A DNA stretch of 29,438 bases from DATIYF01 sp035517775 (GTDB lineage: Bacteria; Acidobacteriota; Terriglobia; Terriglobales; Acidobacteriaceae): contig DATIYF010000039.1 in NCBI GenBank assembly GCA_035517775.1, positions 1 through 29,438 of the forward strand, in the 5' to 3' direction. Below are positions 22,322 to 29,438 of the stretch, piece after piece. The notes beneath the pieces were generated by a model. The model worked only from the letters and a program-made list of their open reading frames with translations, did not search any database and was not told the origin of the DNA. Both the position numbers and the translations under genes were made by a program. Each line of letters starts with the position of its first letter. The stretch's first letter is position 1.

Positions 22322-25300
22322 TTATTGCACGGTAAGCGTCACCGTCGCCTGGTGTTGCAGCGGTCCCTCAAGGGCTGTGATCGTCACCATGTAGCTCCCC
22401 GGCGGAGTACCGGGTTGGGGGTTTTTTCCTCCGCCATTTCCCGAGAGACCGCTGCTGCATGCTGGCTGCAACGCGGTCAGCATGAGAGCCAGGGCAAGGG
22501 CGCAAATCAGAGTCCGGTTTCGCCGCCTTACCCATGGAAACACCGCAATAGCGCCGAAAACGGGCAAGCCCAGGGCGCAGTAAAACAGGGGCGAACTCCG
22601 AACCCGGGCGACCGGCCCGGTGGTTGAAATCTGCAGCGTCACCGTTTCCGCTGGACTGCCCGAGGCAATCTGCGAAGGCGCAAACGAGCAACTGCTCAAC
22701 GCCGGCAGCCCCGAGCAGGCCAAGCCCCCGACGTTTTGCATGAAAGTGGTGCTGGCAGGCAAGGGCGAAAAAACCAAGTCATAAGTGGCCGTCTGCCCAG
22801 CGTTGACCGGCGGCGCGTTGTCGGACGTAATCGAGAAGTCGTACACGGTGAGGGCAAGCGGCGAGGCGGTGGCTTCCAGTGCTCCATCGGTTCCCATGCC
22901 CTGCACGTCGAACAGGAAGGTGCCGGCAGCATTGCTGCCCACGGTGAGGGTGAAGGCCGCGCCGGTGGCTGAGGGAACGACTGAGGGCGGAGTAAACCCG
23001 CAAGTCGGCGGCGCTGATGAACTCCCCGCGGCCACGCAGGAGAGTTGGACCGTGGTGTTGTATCCATTGCTGGCGGTGATCTTCCCTGTGAGCGTTTCAT
23101 TCACCGCCACCGGCGTTGCGGCCGGAGCGTTGGCGGTCACGGTATAACTGGGAATCACCACGTTCAGCCCGAGCGTTTGGCTCTCGGTTTTCGCGTCTGC
23201 CACGGAGGAGGTCGCGGAAATGGTCACATTATAGCTATTGACTGGCGTGTCGCTCGAAGCCCCGATCTCCAGTGAAACGCTAACCGGATTTCCATCTGCG
23301 GGACTCACGCTCGCATTCGGCGCAAAGCTGCAACTGATTCCGGTCTGTGAAGCGCAGGAAAGGTCAACCGTGGCCCGGGAGGGGAAAGAACCCTCAAAGC
23401 CCACCTGCATGGTGATGGCCGGCGAAGACTGCCCCGGCTGAACGGCCACCGCCGCCGGAGTGGGCGGGCCGAGAGTGAAATCCACAACATGGAGGGTGAG
23501 AGGGATGTCGTGCGCGGTGCCGTCCGCACCCATTCCGTGAACTTCGAAGGAGTAATCTCCGACCGGTCCGGCGGCGGTAAGAGTAAAACTCGTTCCCAAG
23601 GCGCCGGGAGTAAGACTGCCGGGAGTAAAGCTGCACGTCTGAGGCGGCGGCGTTGTGCCCGCCATGCAACTCAAAGCCACCATGCTGCCATAGCCGTTGA
23701 AGGCGCTGACTGCTCCACTGAATTGTGCGCTCTGGCCGGCAAATGCGGTCTGGGTAGGGTCGGGCAGGGCAAGCTGAAAATCGGGCGTAGTGGTAAGTGG
23801 AAACTGCCAGACGCCACGCCCGTAGGTCGCGGCGCGCAACAGGCGGGTAACGCCGTTATCGAAGAGAGTGAGCGCCATGACGGGAACGTCCGGCAAAAAT
23901 CCCGATTGCCCTCCGCCGGGCAAAGGCGCAGGCCCGACCTCGGCCCAGTTGGCCACGGAGGTCGTGCTGGCGAAGACGCCCACGTCGCTGCCCAGGTAAA
24001 CGGTTCCGTCGTTCACCAGAATTGCGTTGACCGGAGCACTTGGCAGGTTTGCGGTGAAGTCGGTCCAGGTTTGTCCGGCATTGGTGGTCTGCCAGACGTG
24101 CGAGCCGCCGAACCCCATCAGAGTCACGTAGGCCGTCGCGCCGCTGGGGTCGGCTGGGTCCAGCGCAATCCCGGAGACGGGGAAGTGCTGCGGATTGATG
24201 GCAGAAGTGCGGTCGCTCCAGGCGGCTGCGCCGGCAACGGCGTTGGTCGTCACCCACAGGTGCCCCCCACCGGGCGCGGGCGCGAGCGGCCCGGTGCCGC
24301 TGGTGCCGGCATAGATCACGTTGGAAAATCCATTGCCGTCCTTCTCTCCACCGGCCGCCAGCGCTCGCACAGTGTTTAGTTCACTTCCGGTGCACACCGC
24401 GTCACTGCCGGTTTCGAAGTTGCTGCTCAGCGGGGCGAAGCCGCTCCCCGAGGTGGTGCCGCGCCATACCCGGCAGGTGCCGACCAGCAAAACGGATGAA
24501 TCTTGCGGGTCCAGCAGATACGGCGTGTAGAGTGGTCCTCCGTCGCCGCCCAGCGTGGCGCTGGAGACGATCACGGAATTGCTGAAATCTGGGGCGCGGC
24601 AGCCGATGCCCGCTTCGCAGCTCTGAATACTGACCCCGGTATTGGCGGTGAACCACTCTTCGGGATCCACCGGGTTAATGGCGCTGTACCCGCCGTCCCC
24701 GCCGTTGACTTCAGCCCAGGCCTGGCTCACCAGGGATGCCGCGGTTGCCGGCGAGCCGTTTCCCTGGGCGCCGCCCAGCAAAGTGTTGGCATCGCCCGGG
24801 TGCTGCGCAAGCGAGATGAATTGCGTCATCGAGCCGAGCGTGCCGTTCAGATCGTCGAAATAGTTCGGAATGGCGCAATCGCCGCTGATGAGATCGCTGT
24901 AGCCATCGAGCGCGCGGTAAATTCCGCCGTCGTTGGCGAAGTACATGACGGACTGGCCGGCGGCGTTGACCAGGAAATCCATTCCGTGCTGGCTGGGATG
25001 CACGTGCGCGATCGCGGCCAGGGGATTGCAGCCGTACACGTGGGTCAGGTTGCGGAATGTGGCGGTGGGCGGCGGCGGGGGATTTCCCGCGGGACTGCAA
25101 CTGGGAAAAGTCTGCGAGATGACGCATTTGAACAGATTGACTGCTCCGGCGTAGAGATCGGTTGCTGTCGCACCGTCGGGCACGGCCGCGAGGGTCAGAT
25201 TATAGGTGCCGTCTTGGGTGCCGCAGCCGCCAATCAGATCTCCGCAATTCGTGATGCCGCTTTCGTCAATCGGCTCCCAGCTCGCGCCTGCATCGGTGCT

Positions 25301-26509
25301 GCGCCACATGCCCTGGTCGTTATTGCCCAGGTCCACGTACCAGGCATACATCTCGCCCAGATTGTTTGGGCCGCTGCGCCCGGGAACCACGGCGAGCACC
25401 CCGCGATAGATTGGGCAGTTTTCGGAGGCCGGGCTTGGCGGGCAAGCTGCCGCCGTCAATCCGCCGCCGGGCTGACTGGCCAGGCGCGCCCAATTGACGC
25501 CGTCGGTTGAGGAATAGAAGCCATGGAAGCGGAGCACAGCGAAAAATTCCTGCGCTGCGGCGTTGTACACCACGGCCGTTGCCGAGCCGGGGTCCACCGC
25601 TCTGGCGCCGTCTTTTACGGTGGCGTAGTTCCACGATACGCCGCCGTCGTTCGACTCATACAAGCCCAGGTTTGCGCTGACTGGATTCTGCAATCCCTCA
25701 AGCTCTCCCTCGGAGGTACCCGCTGTAGCCGCGATAACCTGTTTCGGGTTTGCCGTATTAAAAGCAAACTGGCTGAAACCCAGGCCCAGAAAAGAGTGCG
25801 TGGTAGAAACATCCTGCTGAATCATGGGGGCCCAGGTGGCGCCGCCGTCCGCCGAGCGCAGGACACCTTCGCCGTAGTAGGAATCAGTGGAGCTGTTGGT
25901 CTCGCCGGTTCCCACCAGAACGACGCTCTGCGCCGGATTGGAGTTGCCCGGCTGAATTGCAACCGCGCCGACCGAGAGCGAAGGCTGATCGTCAATGAGC
26001 GGTTGCCAGGCCACATTCGCGGGATCAGAGCTGTTCGAGCCAGCATTGCCGGACTTCCAAAGGCCGCCGTAGGCTCCGCCCAGGAAGACGGTATTGCCGG
26101 TCGCATCGGCAGGATCAATGGCCACCGCCGTGGCGCGCCCTGAGACCCAGCCGTAATCCTGCTGGCCGGTGCCGCTTGCATCGGAAGCCAGGGGCGACGG
26201 CCCCAGCGGCTGCCAGGTGCCTGAAGAAAGGTCGCGAGGCGCCGCGGCGGAATGGGGCATAGCCGACCGAATCCGGAGCTTCTGCTGGTAGGCGCGAAGA
26301 CGCAGCGCAGCGGCAGGCTGCCTGAGAAAATGACGGCCCGCCCAGAACCAATGCTCACTATTTCGCCGCCGGGCCGCCTCCGCTTGAGCGCGGCTCTGCA
26401 TCTCGCTTTGAGCATGGACCGGCGCAGCCGCTAAAGCGAGCACGCACACCAGAGCGAGTTGGACCTTGTGAAGCCGCGCCAGCCGGCAGGCCCAGTTCTT
26501 GTTCCGCAC
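22322..26509 (-). CDS. Large secreted beta-propeller protein with Ig-like repeats and C-terminal membrane tail
   Basis: The 1395-residue protein starts with GTG 26509 and a signal peptide (VQLALVCVLALAAAPVHAQ, cleavage near 34). About 90-870 holds BNR/sortilin-like propeller repeats: SADGGATW, SNDGGVSW, STDAGASWEPI, TTNAGQTW, GGAYGGLWKSG. About 880-1270 holds four Ig-like modules with paired cysteines and the recurring pattern GY.T.V.LSC....PP.CSF.P.S. The end has two hydrophobic segments around VRRRNRTLI, then CSSGLSG and a Gly/Pro stretch closing with SYMVTITA...TVTLTVQ. This tail recurs in large Acidobacteriota surface proteins. No catalytic site is recognisable; a surface or adhesion role is inferred. 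An in-frame TAA lies four codons upstream. Confidence 0.88.
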   Translation of the reverse strand: MRNKNWACRLARLHKVQLALVCVLALAAAPVHAQSEMQSRAQAEAARRRNSEHWFWAGRHFLRQPAAALRLRAYQQKLRIRSAMPHSAAAPRDLSSGTWQPLGPSPLASDASGTGQQDYGWVSGRATAVAIDPADATGNTVFLGGAYGGLWKSGNAGSNSSDPANVAWQPLIDDQPSLSVGAVAIQPGNSNPAQSVVLVGTGETNSSTDSYYGEGVLRSADGGATWAPMIQQDVSTTHSFLGLGFSQFAFNTANPKQVIAATAGTSEGELEGLQNPVSANLGLYESNDGGVSWNYATVKDGARAVDPGSATAVVYNAAAQEFFAVLRFHGFYSSTDGVNWARLASQPGGGLTAAACPPSPASENCPIYRGVLAVVPGRSGPNNLGEMYAWYVDLGNNDQGMWRSTDAGASWEPIDESGITNCGDLIGGCGTQDGTYNLTLAAVPDGATATDLYAGAVNLFKCVISQTFPSCSPAGNPPPPPTATFRNLTHVYGCNPLAAIAHVHPSQHGMDFLVNAAGQSVMYFANDGGIYRALDGYSDLISGDCAIPNYFDDLNGTLGSMTQFISLAQHPGDANTLLGGAQGNGSPATAASLVSQAWAEVNGGDGGYSAINPVDPEEWFTANTGVSIQSCEAGIGCRAPDFSNSVIVSSATLGGDGGPLYTPYLLDPQDSSVLLVGTCRVWRGTTSGSGFAPLSSNFETGSDAVCTGSELNTVRALAAGGEKDGNGFSNVIYAGTSGTGPLAPAPGGGHLWVTTNAVAGAAAWSDRTSAINPQHFPVSGIALDPADPSGATAYVTLMGFGGSHVWQTTNAGQTWTDFTANLPSAPVNAILVNDGTVYLGSDVGVFASTTSVANWAEVGPAPLPGGGQSGFLPDVPVMALTLFDNGVTRLLRAATYGRGVWQFPLTTTPDFQLALPDPTQTAFAGQSAQFSGAVSAFNGYGSMVALSCMAGTTPPPQTCSFTPGSLTPGALGTSFTLTAAGPVGDYSFEVHGMGADGTAHDIPLTLHVVDFTLGPPTPAAVAVQPGQSSPAITMQVGFEGSFPSRATVDLSCASQTGISCSFAPNASVSPADGNPVSVSLEIGASSDTPVNSYNVTISATSSVADAKTESQTLGLNVVIPSYTVTANAPAATPVAVNETLTGKITASNGYNTTVQLSCVAAGSSSAPPTCGFTPPSVVPSATGAAFTLTVGSNAAGTFLFDVQGMGTDGALEATASPLALTVYDFSITSDNAPPVNAGQTATYDLVFSPLPASTTFMQNVGGLACSGLPALSSCSFAPSQIASGSPAETVTLQISTTGPVARVRSSPLFYCALGLPVFGAIAVFPWVRRRNRTLICALALALMLTALQPACSSGLSGNGGGKNPQPGTPPGSYMVTITALEGPLQHQATVTLTVQ

Positions 26510-26760
26510 GGGCCAGCATTAGCACGTGCATCGAAGCGCCCGATAGGACGGGCAACCGAATCCGATCGAGAGCGTTCCTAAACGGGAAGGCTTGTGGATC
26601 GTTGGCTGTACTCGGGTAGAGCCCTCCAAAGTGGACTTGACGGCCGTCGGGGCGAGAGCCGCTGGCCTCCGACAGGCCACTGAGGCAACGAGCTGCAGTC
26701 ATGACCTCCCTGGAAGTCAAACGCCAGTTCTCAGGCCTCAGTTCGCCGTCGCCGCTCGGG

Positions 26761-27114
26761 TTAGGCGGCCTTGTTGGGTGAACTCGCAGGCGTAATCTTG
26801 CCCAGCTTGACCAAACGGGCCACGATCGAGCCTACGCTGCGGTTGTGCGCCTTCGCGATCTCGTGAAAGTCCACTCCTTTGCGCACTTCTTCGCAGACCT
26901 GGGCGTCTTCCTGGCGGGTCCAGGTGCGGAAGGCGTTCTGCGGGCGGCTGCGCTCGCGCTGTTCCAGTTGCACCAGCGCTCCCAGGGCGCGATTCATGGC
27001 TTTCACCACCGGCGGCCTGCGGCAAAGCGATTCGGCCTCCAGCGGTTTGCCGGTCTGCGGATCAATCCCTCCCGCCAGGGCGCGCACGATGGTCAGGGCC
27101 TCCTGAATCTCCAT
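26761..27114 (-). CDS. Small protein with Myb/SANT-like helix-turn-helix
   Basis: The 117-residue protein has an N-terminal part MEIQEALTIVRALAGGIDP followed by QTGKPL, then a C-terminal HTH: TWTRQEDAQVCEEVRKGVDF and HEIAKAHNRSVGSIVARLVK. The W-x-EED opening and the AHNRSVGSI recognition helix resemble Myb/SANT-like or sigma-factor-like DNA-binding modules. A DNA-binding role is inferred; the target is unknown. I chose ATG 27114, with AGGAAAGGAAA just upstream, over a longer frame to 27231. It is divergent from modB across 146 bases, so it might control that gene. Confidence 0.75.
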   Translation of the reverse strand: MEIQEALTIVRALAGGIDPQTGKPLEAESLCRRPPVVKAMNRALGALVQLEQRERSRPQNAFRTWTRQEDAQVCEEVRKGVDFHEIAKAHNRSVGSIVARLVKLGKITPASSPNKAA

Positions 27115-27231
27115 TTTCCTTTCCTCCTCGGCCGATAGTAGCGGGAAGAAGCCCCCTGTGTTTGTGACGGATGAACATTCTGCCCACGGCTGCGCCCAGA
27201 GTGGGAAGCAAGAGAATCGGTGGCGATTCAC

Positions 27232-27237
27232 TATACT
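27232..27237 (+). promoter_or_regulatory. Candidate -10 box of modB
   Basis: TATACT (27232-27237) lies 23 bases before the modB ATG. No good -35 box stands 16-18 bases upstream. Transcription would begin near 27244, inside the left arm of the hairpin that follows, so either the hairpin is partly lost or the promoter lies further upstream. Confidence 0.35.
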
Positions 27238-27239
27238 GT

Positions 27240-27261
27240 TGAGCCGCGAAGGAACGGCTCA
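27240..27261 (+). promoter_or_regulatory. Hairpin displaying the modB ribosome site in its loop
   Basis: TGAGCCG (27240-27246) and CGGCTCA (27255-27261) form a perfect 7-bp stem. The 8-base loop CGAAGGAA holds the Shine-Dalgarno sequence, and the last A of the stem is the first base of the ATG at 27261. Folding would tie up the start codon, suggesting control of translation. Confidence 0.5.
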
Positions 27262-27932
27262 TGAACTGGCAGGCGCTCTGGCTCACAATCCGGCTGGCCA
27301 CGCTGGTGGCGGCGATTCTTCTGGTTCTCGGCCTGCCTCTGGCCTATTGGATCGCGTATTCGCGCTGGCGCTGGAAGTTTCTGGTGGAGTCGGTCGTGGC
27401 TTTGCCCATCATCCTGCCGCCGACCGTGCTCGGCTTCTACGTTCTGGTAGCCCTGGGTTCGCGCAGCCCGCTGGGCCGGTGGTGGCAGGCAGCCACCGGC
27501 CACACCCTGGCATTCACCTTTGAAGCCCTGGTGATCGGGTCGGTGCTCTACAGCCTGCCCTTCGCGGTGCAGCCCTTCGCGGCTTCTTTTGCTGCGGTTG
27601 ACTCAAGACTGCTGGCAGCCTCGGCCACGCTTGGCGCCTCAAGATTTCGGACCTTCTTCCGCGTGATTCTGCCGCTTTCAGTTCCGGGTGTCCTCACGGG
27701 TGCGGCCTTGAGCTTCGCCCACACCATGGGCGAGTTTGGCGTGGTGCTGATGGTGGGTGGAAACATCCCCGGTATCACCCGCACGGTTTCAATTGATATT
27801 TACGACCAGGTGGAAGCGCTGAACTACTCCTCGGCGAACCACACCGCACTGCTGCTTCTGGGACTATCGTTCGTGGTGCTCTCGCTGGTATACGGCTTGA
27901 ATCGCCGGGCATGGCCCTGGCCCTGGCGCTAG
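27261..27932 (+). CDS. modB: Molybdate ABC transporter permease
   Basis: ModB forms the membrane channel that imports molybdate together with binding protein ModA and ATPase ModC. The 223-residue protein has five to six membrane segments, the EAA coupling loop LLAASATLGASRFRTFFRVI then LPLS (about 113-136), and the ModB-typical end HTMGEFGVVLMVGGNIPGIT followed by RTVSIDIYDQVE. Length is normal. No modA or modC is next to it: the flanking genes are an HTH gene on the minus strand and a convergent peptidase gene, so its partners must be elsewhere. Confidence 0.92.
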   Translation: MNWQALWLTIRLATLVAAILLVLGLPLAYWIAYSRWRWKFLVESVVALPIILPPTVLGFYVLVALGSRSPLGRWWQAATGHTLAFTFEALVIGSVLYSLPFAVQPFAASFAAVDSRLLAASATLGASRFRTFFRVILPLSVPGVLTGAALSFAHTMGEFGVVLMVGGNIPGITRTVSIDIYDQVEALNYSSANHTALLLLGLSFVVLSLVYGLNRRAWPWPWR

Positions 27933-27934
27933 TC

Positions 27935-27960
27935 CTTCGTGATACTTCGTGTCCTTCGTG
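27935..27960. repeat. Triple CTTCGTG repeat between modB and the peptidase gene
   Basis: CTTCGTG occurs at 27935, 27945 and 27954, a spacing of about one helical turn. The complementary form CACGAAGGACACGAAG is a dispersed intergenic repeat I know from several GC-rich phyla (spurious translations read TKDTKYHEG). It lies just after the modB stop, between two convergent genes. Confidence 0.55.
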
Positions 27961-27972
27961 GCTTCCTGCTTC

Positions 27973-29352
27973 TTACGCTTTGCCGCCCAGCCGCTCGAAG
28001 AACAGGCAAATAGACTCAATCCCCCGGTAGAAATTCGGGATATGGAACTTTTCGTTGGGGGCATGCAGATTGTCGTCCGGCAGGCCGAAGCCCATCATCA
28101 CCGAGGGAATCTTTAGCACATCCTGAAAATCGGTCACGATGGGGATGGAGCCGCCCGAGCGGATGAAGACCGTGGGCTTTTTGAAAACATCGTGCAAGGC
28201 TTCCGTCGCCGCCTTGATGTACGTATTGTCAGTGCCTACGACGCATGCAGGACCTTTACTCCACACTTTAATATTTGTCTGTATCCCTTTGGGCGTAAGC
28301 TTCTTCACGTGGTTCTTGTAGCGCCGCAGAATGTCCTCGGGGTCTTGCTTGGGCGCCAGGCGCATGGAAACCTTGGCCGAGGCGCGCGCGGGAATCACGG
28401 TCTTGGCGCCGGGCGCCGTAAATCCTCCGGGCATTCCGTGCACTTCGAGCGTGGGACGCGCCCAGGTGCGATAGAGGACCGAGTAGCCCGGCTCGCCGGT
28501 TAGCAGGGTTGAGCCAACCTCCGTCTTGCGGTAGTGCTCCTCATTGAAAGGCAGGCGCTTCCAGGTCTTCAATTCGTCTTTACTCGGAGCCTTCACGTCT
28601 TTGTAGAAGCCAGGAATCAAAATGTGCCCCTTGGCATCCTTGAGCTTGCCGATGATCTCGACCAGGGCGAACAGCGGGTTGGGGGCCGCTCCGCCGTATA
28701 CGCCGGAATGCAGGTCAGTCTTTGCGCCCACAGCCTCGATTTCGGTGTACACCAGCCCGCGCAGGCCCACGCAGAGCGTAGGGAGATCAGGCGCGAAAAG
28801 CTCCGTATCGCACACCAGTGCAAAGTCAGCCTTCAGCTTCGACTTTTCCTTGCGCACGTACTCCGCGATAGCTTCGCCGCCGACTTCTTCTTCGCCTTCA
28901 AACAGAACCTTCACGTTGATGGGAAGTTTGCCGCCGCCCGCCTGCATCAGGGCTTCGAGCGCCTTCACTTCCATCCATAGCTGGCCTTTGTCATCCACCG
29001 CGCCGCGGGCATAAATATTGTTATTGCGCTCGGTGGGCTCGAAGGGAGGCGAGATCCATTCGTTCATGGGGTCGGGCGGCTGCACGTCGTAATGCGCATA
29101 CATCAGGACGGTTGGCTTACCCGGAGCATGCAGCCAGTCGGCATACACCAGGGGGTGGCCCTGGGTAGGGATGGTCTCGACGTTTTGCAGGCCGATGCGC
29201 TGCAGCTCGCCGGCCACGAAGCTGGCCGCCTTTTGCACGTCAGACTTGTGCTGGCTCAGTGTGCTGATGCTGGGGATGCGCAGGAAATCTTTGAGCTCGG
29301 TAAGAAATCTTTGCTGATTGCCGCGAGCGTAACTGACCGCTGGGGAGGCCAT
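27973..29352 (-). CDS. M20 family metallodipeptidase
   Basis: The 459-residue protein is a two-zinc peptidase of the M20 dipeptidase/CNDP-like group, expected in the cytoplasm. Ligands and catalytic residues are visible: H87 and D89 in YAHYDVQP, D120 in RGAVDDKGQ, E154/E155 in FEGEEEVGG, an Asp in VCDTELF and the last His in DDNLHAPNEKFHI. The lid domain insert (DLHSGVYGGAAPNP to about GMPGGFTAPG) is complete. I chose ATG 29352 rather than TTG 29409, because a -10 box TATACT (29415-29410) would start the mRNA almost at that TTG. It converges with modB. Confidence 0.92.
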   Translation of the reverse strand: MASPAVSYARGNQQRFLTELKDFLRIPSISTLSQHKSDVQKAASFVAGELQRIGLQNVETIPTQGHPLVYADWLHAPGKPTVLMYAHYDVQPPDPMNEWISPPFEPTERNNNIYARGAVDDKGQLWMEVKALEALMQAGGGKLPINVKVLFEGEEEVGGEAIAEYVRKEKSKLKADFALVCDTELFAPDLPTLCVGLRGLVYTEIEAVGAKTDLHSGVYGGAAPNPLFALVEIIGKLKDAKGHILIPGFYKDVKAPSKDELKTWKRLPFNEEHYRKTEVGSTLLTGEPGYSVLYRTWARPTLEVHGMPGGFTAPGAKTVIPARASAKVSMRLAPKQDPEDILRRYKNHVKKLTPKGIQTNIKVWSKGPACVVGTDNTYIKAATEALHDVFKKPTVFIRSGGSIPIVTDFQDVLKIPSVMMGFGLPDDNLHAPNEKFHIPNFYRGIESICLFFERLGGKA

Positions 29353-29409
29353 AGGACCTGCACCTTTCTCGCGCTGGCGCGCATGAAGAAGAGTTGAAGA
29401 CCGCTTCAA

Positions 29410-29415
29410 AGTATA
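29410..29415 (-). promoter_or_regulatory. Candidate -10 box of the M20 peptidase gene
   Basis: TATACT on the minus strand (29415-29410) lies 57 bases before the chosen ATG. The matching -35 would fall at the right edge of the window and cannot be judged. Confidence 0.4.
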
Positions 29416-29438
29416 TAACGGAGAAATTCGGCCGGAGC

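Noticed and set aside
23489..24379. 296-codon plus-strand frame
   Set aside because: It lies antisense to the large propeller protein, which has a signal peptide and repeats.
26510..26760. Possible riboswitch upstream of the large propeller gene
   Set aside because: A small TGGCCT/AGGCCA hairpin and a GACGGCCGTC palindrome exist, but none of the conserved cores of known riboswitches (for example c-di-GMP) is present.

Overview
The window looks like one stretch of a GC-rich chromosome from an Acidobacteriota-type bacterium. That is an inference from gene style: a Ser/Thr kinase fused to a TolB/PD40 propeller, a Gld-like ABC set with a DUF4340 protein, a very large exported propeller/Ig-like protein with the familiar C-terminal Gly/Pro-Gly-Thr-Tyr-type tail, a PNPase with a long Gly/Arg tail, and common dispersed repeats. 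It is not proven here.

Region 1 (1-2565) looks like the end of a genomic island. A long reading frame on the minus strand enters from the left edge (1-2083, 694 residues visible, C-terminus outside). It joins an Mrr-like PD-(D/E)xK nuclease domain to a P-loop NTPase with Walker A and B, a winged-helix-like part and helical sequence. This is the architecture of nuclease-STAND antiviral proteins. A small Cys/His-rich ORF (2080-2343) overlaps its start by ATGA. To the right are tandem 10-11 bp repeats, a degenerate tRNA-like segment, and an exact 3' half of tRNA-Asp(GTC) at 2521-2565, starting at the anticodon loop. This is the classic scar of a tyrosine-recombinase integration, so the nuclease-STAND pair is probably island cargo and the intact tRNA-Asp plus integrase should lie further left.

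Region 2 (2566-5440) starts with two abutting gene remnants (an AraC C-terminus and an SDR N-terminus). A five-gene operon follows: ArsR-type repressor, VOC protein, SRPBCC/AHSA1 protein, DHFR/RibD-like reductase and DUF4256. Its promoter overlaps a perfect inverted repeat and is probably leaderless.

Region 3 (5440-13015) holds the propeller kinase (also with a promoter almost on its start codon), a YihY/BrkB membrane protein, rpsO and pnp with a strong terminator, and tRNA-Gly(CCC).

Region 4 (13017-17533, minus strand) is a tightly coupled ABC operon: ATPase, ABC-2 permease, GldG-like auxiliary protein, DUF4340 protein, with a recognisable promoter upstream.

Region 5 (17534-29438) is a set of single genes: a small conserved unknown protein, a beta-ketoacyl synthase, a GAF-TM-TonB fusion, proC, the 1395-residue secreted propeller protein, a Myb/SANT-like HTH protein, an orphan molybdate permease modB with a hairpin displaying its ribosome site, and an M20 dipeptidase. 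No CRISPR array, transposase, rRNA or integrase is visible.
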